Assembly: GCA_946482495.1 (NCBI GenBank)
Contig: CAMLRV010000016.1
Location: 1-19,920, forward strand
Reading direction: 5' to 3'
DNA: 19,920 nt
Origin: an uncultured Flavobacteriia bacterium
GTDB taxonomy: Bacteria; Bacteroidota; Bacteroidia; Flavobacteriales; Flavobacteriaceae
In this document: piece after piece, positions 1 through 5,112 of the stretch
Position numbering within the stretch: position 1 is the stretch's first letter
Layout of the letters: every line of letters begins with the position of its first letter
Program-made: the position numbers and the translations under genes
The notes under the pieces: model-generated
What the model saw: only the letters and a program-made list of their open reading frames with translations
Told to the model about the DNA's origin: nothing
Databases searched by the model: none

Positions 1-1012
1 GCTCTTCTGATGAAACCACCTGTATAGACATTTCGCTTCTTTTTTCTTCGCTATTATTTTTCAATTTTAAAGACAAATTAATATCATCGCCAATTGAAAA
101 TTCGTTAGTAGAAGTATTTTTCTGATTTTTTAATTCTATAGAAATAAACTCCATTTTTTTATTCCCTTTTCGCTTAGTATTTTCATCAAATACTTCTTTA
201 AATTCAGAAGATTTGTTGATATCACTATATACTTCTAAGGCATCATCAATATTTCCATCGAATTTTAAGGTTCCATTTTCTAAAACAATTCCACGAGTAC
301 ATAAACTTTTTACTGCAGCCATATTATGACTTACAAATAATACTGTTCGACCTTCCGTTTTAGAAATATCTTGCATTTTACCAATAGCTTTTTTCTGAAA
401 TTCGGCATCACCAACTGCTAAAACTTCATCAACCACTAAAATTTCAGGCTCTAAAAATGCTGCCACGGCAAATGCTAAACGTACAGTCATTCCGCTACTA
501 TATCTTTTTGTTGGTGTATCAACATAACGCTCACAACCAGAAAAAGCAATTATATCATCTAATTTTGAAGAAATTTCCTTTTTGGTCATTCCCAAAATTG
601 CTCCATTTAAATATATATTTTCTCTTCCTGTAAGTTCTGGATTAAATCCAGTTCCAACTTCTAACAAAGATGCAATTCTACCTCTAGTTTTAATCACACC
701 TGTTGTAGGAGCAGTAACTTTTGATAATATTTTTAATAAAGTAGATTTTCCTGCACCATTTTTTCCGATAATCCCAACTACTTCACCTGATGCAATTTCA
801 AAATTGATATTTTGTAAAGCCCAAACGTATTGACTTGTTCCTTTTGAACTTCTATCGTTAGTTTCCCCAATTTTCAGATAAGGATCTTCTTTTCCTCTAA
901 TTGTATGCCATAATCTGTTTAAATCATGACTCAATGTCCCTGTTCCAACTGTACCTAATCGATACTGTTTAGAAATATTTTCAGCTTTTAATATGATATT
1001 ATTTTTGCTCAT
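1..1012 (-). CDS. wzt: Polysaccharide ABC transporter ATP-binding protein (Wzt-like), 3' end cut by window
   Basis: Energises export of an undecaprenyl-linked glycan across the inner membrane, paired with the permease just upstream. Reading back from an ATG at 1012-1010 gives 337 uninterrupted codons running off the window. Visible motifs are Walker A GKNGAGKST (about residues 83-91), an ABC signature YSSGM (171-175), Walker B ILVVDE (about 191-196) followed by VLAVGDAEF, and a switch histidine in SHN (H229). A long N-terminal extension (residues 20-60) before Walker A and a beta-rich stretch after residue 260 fit the Wzt type with a C-terminal glycan-recognition domain, although only the beginning of that domain is present. 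The gene starts 16 bases after the permease stop, so the two are probably co-transcribed. Family is certain; the exported glycan is inferred from context. Confidence 0.93.
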   Translation of the reverse strand, partial: MSKNNIILKAENISKQYRLGTVGTGTLSHDLNRLWHTIRGKEDPYLKIGETNDRSSKGTSQYVWALQNINFEIASGEVVGIIGKNGAGKSTLLKILSKVTAPTTGVIKTRGRIASLLEVGTGFNPELTGRENIYLNGAILGMTKKEISSKLDDIIAFSGCERYVDTPTKRYSSGMTVRLAFAVAAFLEPEILVVDEVLAVGDAEFQKKAIGKMQDISKTEGRTVLFVSHNMAAVKSLCTRGIVLENGTLKFDGNIDDALEVYSDINKSSEFKEVFDENTKRKGNKKMEFISIELKNQKNTSTNEFSIGDDINLSLKLKNNSEEKRSEMSIQVVSSEE

Positions 1013-1028
1013 GTTTTTTAGCTCCATT

Positions 1029-1898
1029 TTAAACCGTATCAATAAAACTTTTTTCAGTTTTATTAAAAATTAGTAACCCAATAAAAAACACTACAATCGT
1101 AACCACAATCGTATAAATAATTCCGAAGAGTGACACTTCACCTTCGTTTAATAACATAAATCGTGAAGCTTCAATAACATACGCTAACGGATTATATTCT
1201 ACAAGCCAACCATAATTTGGCAATTTTTCTTTAATTAAAGCGATAGGATACATCACTGCCGAAACATACATAAGTAATTGCACTCCAAATCCAATAAGAA
1301 AAGATAAATCTCTATATTTAGTTACCAATGAAGAAATTATCATCCCTAAACCTAATCCTAAAATTCCCATTAAAACAACAAATACAGGAAATAAAAATAC
1401 ATAAGAATTAAATACTAAATCTCTACCTATAACTAGATAATAAATATAGAAACTGATAAATATAAAAAGTTGAATTCCTAATTTCAATAAATTAGAAATT
1501 ACAACAGATAAAGGCATAATTAATCTTGGAAAATACACTTTCCCGAAAATGGCAGCATTTTTCTTAAATGTATCTGAAGTTTCCGTTAAACAAGTTGTGA
1601 AATAATTCCAAACCACAACTCCAGCTAAATTGTATAAAAAAGCGGGAACTTTTCCGGTATTTATCCCAGCCACATTATTGAAAATAATAGTAAAAATTAT
1701 AGAAGTAAACAGAGGTTGAATTAAATACCAAAGTGGACCTAAAATAGTTTGTTTATAAACAGTTACAACATCTCTTTTGACAAATAGAAACAATAAATCG
1801 CGATACTTCCAAACTTCACTTAAATGCAAAGAAAAAAAATTATCTTTTGGTTTTATTTCGTACAACCATTCATCTTCTGAATATTTGTCTGTATTCAT
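1029..1898 (-). CDS. wzm: ABC-2 type polysaccharide export permease (Wzm-like)
   Basis: Inner-membrane permease of an ABC polysaccharide/O-antigen exporter; the partner ATPase follows 16 bases downstream. The 289 residues fit the family. After an amphipathic N-terminus there are about six hydrophobic segments (roughly 54-73, 88-103, 125-154, 167-190, 197-219 and 257-278). Family-typical stretches are YKQTILGPLWYLIQPL (48-63), KVYFPRLIMPLS (120-131) and YNPL (235-238). The ATG at 1898 sits about 26 bases from a good TAnnTTTG box, which supports this start. The pair stands apart from the main biosynthetic operon, beyond four plus-strand genes, so it may serve the same polymer or a different one. 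Confidence 0.92.
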   Translation of the reverse strand: MNTDKYSEDEWLYEIKPKDNFFSLHLSEVWKYRDLLFLFVKRDVVTVYKQTILGPLWYLIQPLFTSIIFTIIFNNVAGINTGKVPAFLYNLAGVVVWNYFTTCLTETSDTFKKNAAIFGKVYFPRLIMPLSVVISNLLKLGIQLFIFISFYIYYLVIGRDLVFNSYVFLFPVFVVLMGILGLGLGMIISSLVTKYRDLSFLIGFGVQLLMYVSAVMYPIALIKEKLPNYGWLVEYNPLAYVIEASRFMLLNEGEVSLFGIIYTIVVTIVVFFIGLLIFNKTEKSFIDTV

Positions 1899-1923
1899 TT
1901 ATTTATATAATTAATTTATCGGT

Positions 1924-1954
1924 CAAAAATAGACTTTTTAAATATAGGAACAAA
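1924..1954 (-). promoter_or_regulatory. Bacteroidetes-type promoter for wzm-wzt
   Basis: On the minus strand TTTG (1954-1951) and TATTTTTG (1931-1924) are separated by 19 bases. This matches the Bacteroidetes housekeeping pattern of a -33 TTTG/TTG and a -7 TAnnTTTG with about 19-21 bases between them. The predicted transcript start lies about 20 bases before the wzm ATG. Basis: motif seen directly; function inferred. Confidence 0.7.
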
Positions 1955-2002
1955 ATGAAACTAGTTAATAGTCGTGTATTTTAATTGTGAAATTTTTTTC
2001 CA

Positions 2003-2013
2003 AATCGTAAATC
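2003..2013 (+). repeat. AATCGTAAATC intergenic repeat, copy in wzm/pirin divergent region
   Basis: One exact copy of AATCGTAAATC, the short unit found in every spacer from here to 5112 (also at 2991-3001, 3347-3357, 4274-4284 and, tandemly, 5086-5110). Noncoding. Confidence 0.65.
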
Positions 2014-2016
2014 CAA

Positions 2017-2043
2017 AACACTTCTTAATCTACATTAAGTGTT
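2017..2043. promoter_or_regulatory. Inverted repeat upstream of the first pirin gene
   Basis: AACACTT (2017-2023) is mirrored by AAGTGTT (2037-2043). With a 3-base bulge the arms extend to ten pairs (AACAC..TTAAT with ATTAAGTGTT) around a CTAC loop. It lies where the -33 region of the pirin promoter would be, which suggests an operator. A weak terminator is the alternative, but no T-run follows. Structure is seen; role is inferred. Confidence 0.4.
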
Positions 2044-2061
2044 CCTGCTAATTTGATAATG

Positions 2062-2069
2062 TAACTTTG
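2062..2069 (+). promoter_or_regulatory. -7 promoter element for the pirin genes
   Basis: TAACTTTG matches TAnnTTTG and ends 25 bases before the ATG at 2095. No good TTTG is present about 20 bases upstream; that place is taken by the right arm of the inverted repeat ending at 2043. Transcription may therefore need an activator or be repressible. Confidence 0.5.
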
Positions 2070-2094
2070 TGTAACAATTTAAAAGAACAAGATT

Positions 2095-2973
2095 ATGTCA
2101 ACAAAAAATATAGAATTAATAGCCGAACCAAGAGCCCCTCATTTTGTTGGCGATGGTTTTAGAGTACACAACTTTATTCCAAGTGGATTTCGTTTAGATA
2201 TGGAACGTATGAGTCCGTTTATTATGTTAGATTATAATTCGAAGTATAATTTCCCACCTTCAAAAACTCCTCGTGGAGTTGGTGTGCATCCACACAGAGG
2301 TTTTGAAACGGTAACTATTGCCTACAAAGGAAAAGTGGCACATCATGATAGTTCTGGTGGTGGTGGAATTATTGGTGAAGGCGACGTACAATGGATGACA
2401 GCAGCTTCAGGTGTTTTACACAAAGAATATCATGAAGAAAATTTCAGTAAAACAGGTGGCGATTTCCAAATGGTACAGCTTTGGGTGAATTTACCTGCGA
2501 AAGACAAAATGTCGAATCCGAAGTATCAAGCCATTCCAAACGAAAAAATGGCACGTTATGAACTTTCAGATAACGCAGGTTTTATCGAAGTCATTGCTGG
2601 ATATTACAAAGACATGAAAGGTCCGGCTTCGACTTTTACACCTGTAAACATGCAAAATGCAAAACTAAATAAAGGAGGAAAAGCTGAGTTTTCATTTCCA
2701 GCAAATTACAACACTGCTTTGTTAGTGATTGAAGGAAGCATTAGAATAAACAACAAAGAATTTATCCCAACTGACCATTTTGTTTTATTTGAAAATGAAG
2801 GTGAAAATTTCGTCATTGAAGCAATAGAAAATGCCGTTGTTTTAGTTTTGAGTGGTGAACCGATTAATGAACCAATTTTTTCACATGGTCCTTTTGTAAT
2901 GAACACAAGAGAAGAAATCATTCAAGCCATTGACGATTTCAATAATGGAAAATTTGGACATTTAGAAGACTAA
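2095..2973 (+). CDS. Pirin family bicupin protein (first copy)
   Basis: Pirins are cytosolic proteins with two beta-barrel cupin domains and a single metal site in the N-terminal barrel; bacterial members act as quercetinase-like dioxygenases or redox/regulatory factors. The metal site is intact: HPHRGFETVT (65-74) gives H65 and H67, and GVLHKE (106-111) gives H109 and E111. The second cupin covers about residues 175-270 and ends in a typical C-terminal tail. The 292-residue length is normal. The ATG at 2095 follows a TAnnTTTG box. Neighbours are a GNAT-like gene and a second, clearly different pirin. Nothing ties it directly to glycan synthesis; it is probably part of a stress or redox unit next to the locus. 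Substrate unknown. Confidence 0.93.
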   Translation: MSTKNIELIAEPRAPHFVGDGFRVHNFIPSGFRLDMERMSPFIMLDYNSKYNFPPSKTPRGVGVHPHRGFETVTIAYKGKVAHHDSSGGGGIIGEGDVQWMTAASGVLHKEYHEENFSKTGGDFQMVQLWVNLPAKDKMSNPKYQAIPNEKMARYELSDNAGFIEVIAGYYKDMKGPASTFTPVNMQNAKLNKGGKAEFSFPANYNTALLVIEGSIRINNKEFIPTDHFVLFENEGENFVIEAIENAVVLVLSGEPINEPIFSHGPFVMNTREEIIQAIDDFNNGKFGHLED

Positions 2974-2990
2974 AAAATTCGTAATTTTAG

Positions 2991-3008
2991 AATCGTAAAT
3001 CGTAAATA
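2991..3008 (+). repeat. CGTAAAT heptamer repeat between pirin and GNAT genes
   Basis: AATCGTAAATCGTAAAT contains two tandem CGTAAAT units; a degraded relative, TTCGTAAT, lies just upstream at 2978-2985. It occupies most of the 38-base spacer. Confidence 0.65.
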
Positions 3009-3011
3009 AAC

Positions 3012-3326
3012 ATGAAACCAGAATTCGAAAATATACCTTTAATTAAAAACGAAACAAGTCATCGTTTCGAAATTACATTTGAAAACCACAAAGCCTTTAT
3101 TGATTACAAAGAACGACCAGGGAAAATCTCTTTGATTCATACTGAAGTTGAACCAGAGTTAGAAGGAAAAGGGGCAGCAACAGCAGTAATTGAAAAAACA
3201 TTAGAATATTTAGAACAAAACAATTATAAATTGGTTCCGCTTTGTCCGTTAGTATTTGCTTATATCAAAAGACATCCTGAATGGAAACGAATTGTGGATG
3301 AAAACTTTAAAGGTTTTGAAAACTAA
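3012..3326 (+). CDS. Small GNAT-like N-acetyltransferase (NATD1/YjdJ type)
   Basis: A 104-residue protein of the short GCN5-related acetyltransferase group (COG2388 type). These proteins keep the acetyl-CoA-binding core but lack the usual N-terminal part. The core is visible: a strand ISLIHTEVEPELEGKGAA (about 39-56) carries a shortened pyrophosphate-binding loop (EGKGAA), and the C-terminal LCPLVFAYIKRHPEW (78-92) is the hallmark of this subfamily, with a conserved Cys and Tyr. It is placed between two pirin genes with spacers of about 39 bases, suggesting one transcription unit. Substrate unknown; related proteins are mostly uncharacterised. Family call is firm, function weak. Confidence 0.85.
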   Translation: MKPEFENIPLIKNETSHRFEITFENHKAFIDYKERPGKISLIHTEVEPELEGKGAATAVIEKTLEYLEQNNYKLVPLCPLVFAYIKRHPEWKRIVDENFKGFEN

Positions 3327-3357
3327 ATCGTAAATTGTAATTCCAAAATCGTAAATC
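3326..3357 (+). repeat. AATCGTAAAT repeats between GNAT and second pirin
   Basis: AATCGTAAATT (3326-3336, beginning on the last base of the GNAT stop codon) and AATCGTAAATC (3347-3357) flank a degenerate GTAATTCC segment. Together they fill nearly the whole 39-base spacer. Confidence 0.65.
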
Positions 3358-3365
3358 TAAACAAC

Positions 3366-4262
3366 ATGTCAAACGTACAATTAATTATAGAAGAACGCGC
3401 TGCCGATATTGGTAACTTTATGGTTGGAAGATTGCTTCCTTTCCGTGAAAAAAGAACAGTTGGACCATTCGCCTTTATTGATCATATGGGACCAACATAT
3501 CTAAAAGATTATCAGAATTTAGATGTGGCGCCACATCCTCACATTGGACTTTCAACTCTAACCTATTTGTTCGAAGGTAGCATCATGCATAAAGATAGTT
3601 TAGGAACTGAAGTTGAAATTCAGCCCGGTGCGGTAAACTGGATGACGGCAGGAAAAGGAATTGTACATTCAGAAAGAACACCACAATATCTTCGAACTTC
3701 AGATAAAATGTTGCATGGATTACAAATTTGGGTGGCACTTCCAAAAGAATTGGAAGAAATGGAACCTAATTTCACACACATTGAAAAAGAAGATTTACCA
3801 CATTGGCATCAAGATGGTGTTGCTATAAAATTAATTGCGGGTGAAGCTTTTGGAAGAAAATCGCCTGTTCCTGTTTATAGTCCGATGTATTTTTTAGAAA
3901 TTAAATCAACTTCAGCTCAAACCATAAAAATTGGCGACGAATTATTCGGTGAAAGCGCGTGGTACATTTTAGAAGGAAGTATTAAAAGTGATGGAAACGT
4001 TTTCGAACCAAAGCAAATTTTAATTGCAAAAGACAGTAAGTTATGTGAATTTGAAATGGCAGAAAATACCACTGTTTACATTTTTGGGGGTGAAGCTTTT
4101 CCCGAAGAACGATTCATTTACTGGAATTTTGTTTCTTCTACAAGAGAAAGAATTGAAAAAGCTAAAACTGATTGGAACAATCAAACTTTTCCAAAAGTTC
4201 CTGGTGAAACGGAGTATGTTCCACTTCCACCAGAGAACAATGCTTTTAAGGCAAAAAAATAA
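3366..4262 (+). CDS. Pirin family bicupin protein (second copy)
   Basis: A second pirin of 298 residues with a complete N-terminal metal site: PHPHIGLSTLT (56-66) gives H57 and H59, and GIVHSERT (98-105) gives H101 and E103, almost the numbering of human pirin. A C-terminal cupin covers about 175-270. It differs clearly in sequence from the first pirin (HPHIGLST against HPHRGFET), so this is an old paralogue pair and not a recent duplication. The proline-rich C-terminus (PKVPGETEYVPLPP) is intact. The ATG at 3366 follows a repeat-filled spacer without its own TAnnTTTG box, so transcription probably comes from the promoter ahead of the first pirin. Enzymatic activity (quercetin dioxygenase-like) is possible but not shown by sequence. 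Confidence 0.93.
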   Translation: MSNVQLIIEERAADIGNFMVGRLLPFREKRTVGPFAFIDHMGPTYLKDYQNLDVAPHPHIGLSTLTYLFEGSIMHKDSLGTEVEIQPGAVNWMTAGKGIVHSERTPQYLRTSDKMLHGLQIWVALPKELEEMEPNFTHIEKEDLPHWHQDGVAIKLIAGEAFGRKSPVPVYSPMYFLEIKSTSAQTIKIGDELFGESAWYILEGSIKSDGNVFEPKQILIAKDSKLCEFEMAENTTVYIFGGEAFPEERFIYWNFVSSTRERIEKAKTDWNNQTFPKVPGETEYVPLPPENNAFKAKK

Positions 4263-4273
4263 ATCCAAAATAA

Positions 4274-4305
4274 AATCGTAAATCCAATTTCGCAATTCGT
4301 AAATC
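4274..4305 (+). repeat. AATCGTAAATC repeats upstream of cpsB-like gene
   Basis: AATCGTAAATC (4274-4284) and ATTCGTAAATC (4295-4305). The second copy supplies the TTCG that sits at the -33 position of the promoter below. Confidence 0.65.
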
Positions 4306-4326
4306 AGAAAACAAAAACTATCTTTG
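4296..4326 (+). promoter_or_regulatory. Bacteroidetes-type promoter for the PHP phosphatase gene
   Basis: TTCG (4296-4299, one mismatch to TTTG), 19 bases, then TATCTTTG (4319-4326, full match to TAnnTTTG). The -7 box ends 13 bases before the ATG at 4340, giving a short leader. This suggests the phosphatase gene can be expressed separately from the pirins. Confidence 0.6.
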
Positions 4327-4339
4327 CAAAAAAATATTT

Positions 4340-5074
4340 ATGTTTTCATTTTTAAAATCAAAGCCCACTTTAGCTTCACTAATTCCTAATAATTATGTGG
4401 ATATACATTCACATGTGTTACCAGGAATTGATGACGGCGCGAAAAACCTTAAAGACAGTCAGTTTTTAATGGAATCGATGATTGGTTTTGGATTTAAAAA
4501 ATGTATTACTTCACCGCATACTATGGCGAATGTGTATAACAATACTATTGAAAGTATAAATAATGCTAAAATTTCTGTTGAAAATGAATTATCAGATTTA
4601 GCTCAAAAATTAAGTTTACACGCGGCTTCCGAATATTTTATTGATGAGAACTTTATCGAAAATTTTAAATCTAATCCGCTTTTAACATTAAAAGAAAATT
4701 ATGTTTTAGTTGAAATGTCTTTTTTAAATCAGCCTATTCAACTTCACGAATATTTGTTTGAATTACAATTAGCCGGTTACCAACCCGTTTTAGCACATCC
4801 AGAAAGATACACGTTTTATCATAATCGCTTTAAAGATTTTGAAAAACTAAAAAAAATGGGATTAAAATTTCAATTGAATTTGTTATCAAGTGTTGGGTAT
4901 TACGGACAAGAGGTAGCAATAACTTCAGATAAACTTTTAAAAGCAGGGTTTATTGATTTTGTTGGTTCAGATATTCACCACAAACAACACATAGATTCAT
5001 TTGGAAGAAAAGTAGTTTTAAAAGAAACAAAAGCATTTGAAGCTGCTATTGAAAACAATCAATTTTTCTTGTAA
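4340..5074 (+). CDS. PHP-domain tyrosine-protein phosphatase (CpsB/YwqE/CapC family)
   Basis: Manganese-dependent phosphatase that removes phosphate from the tyrosine cluster of polysaccharide co-polymerase kinases. The PHP metal ligands are visible: DIHSHVLPGIDDG (D21, H23, H25, D31/D32), SPH (H60), ASEYF (E98), LAHPERY (H153, E155) and GSDIHH (D211, H213). The 244-residue length is usual and the N-terminus (MFSFLKSK) is typical of Bacteroidetes members. Its stop is 38 bases from the stop of the Wzc kinase gene on the other strand. Kinase and phosphatase are thus paired but convergent instead of sharing an operon. The Wzc tail GYGYGYGYGYGYG is the probable substrate (inference). Confidence 0.92.
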   Translation: MFSFLKSKPTLASLIPNNYVDIHSHVLPGIDDGAKNLKDSQFLMESMIGFGFKKCITSPHTMANVYNNTIESINNAKISVENELSDLAQKLSLHAASEYFIDENFIENFKSNPLLTLKENYVLVEMSFLNQPIQLHEYLFELQLAGYQPVLAHPERYTFYHNRFKDFEKLKKMGLKFQLNLLSSVGYYGQEVAITSDKLLKAGFIDFVGSDIHHKQHIDSFGRKVVLKETKAFEAAIENNQFFL

Positions 5075-5085
5075 TACAAATTTCA

Positions 5086-5110
5086 AATCGTAAATCGTAA
5101 ATCGTAAATC
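5086..5110 (+). repeat. Tandem CGTAAAT repeat in the convergent spacer
   Basis: Three uninterrupted head-to-tail CGTAAAT heptamers (5089-5109) in the 38-base gap between two convergent stop codons. This is the longest array of this unit in the window. The last unit forms a weak inverted repeat with ATTTAC at 5115-5120, inside the Wzc stop region. Confidence 0.75.
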
Positions 5111-5112
5111 TT

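Noticed and set aside
582..833. Plus-strand open frame opposite wzt
   Set aside because: It lies fully antisense to a clear ABC ATPase and has no family features.
2095..4262. The two pirins as a recent tandem duplication
   Set aside because: They share only fold motifs; even the metal-site segments differ, so they are old paralogues.
4024..4295. Extra open frames on both strands over the end of the second pirin gene
   Set aside because: Shadow frames of the pirin coding sequence with no start context or family match.
5086..5110. Tandem CGTAAAT units as a small CRISPR-like array
   Set aside because: Units are seven bases with no spacers and no cas genes nearby; this is a simple tandem repeat.
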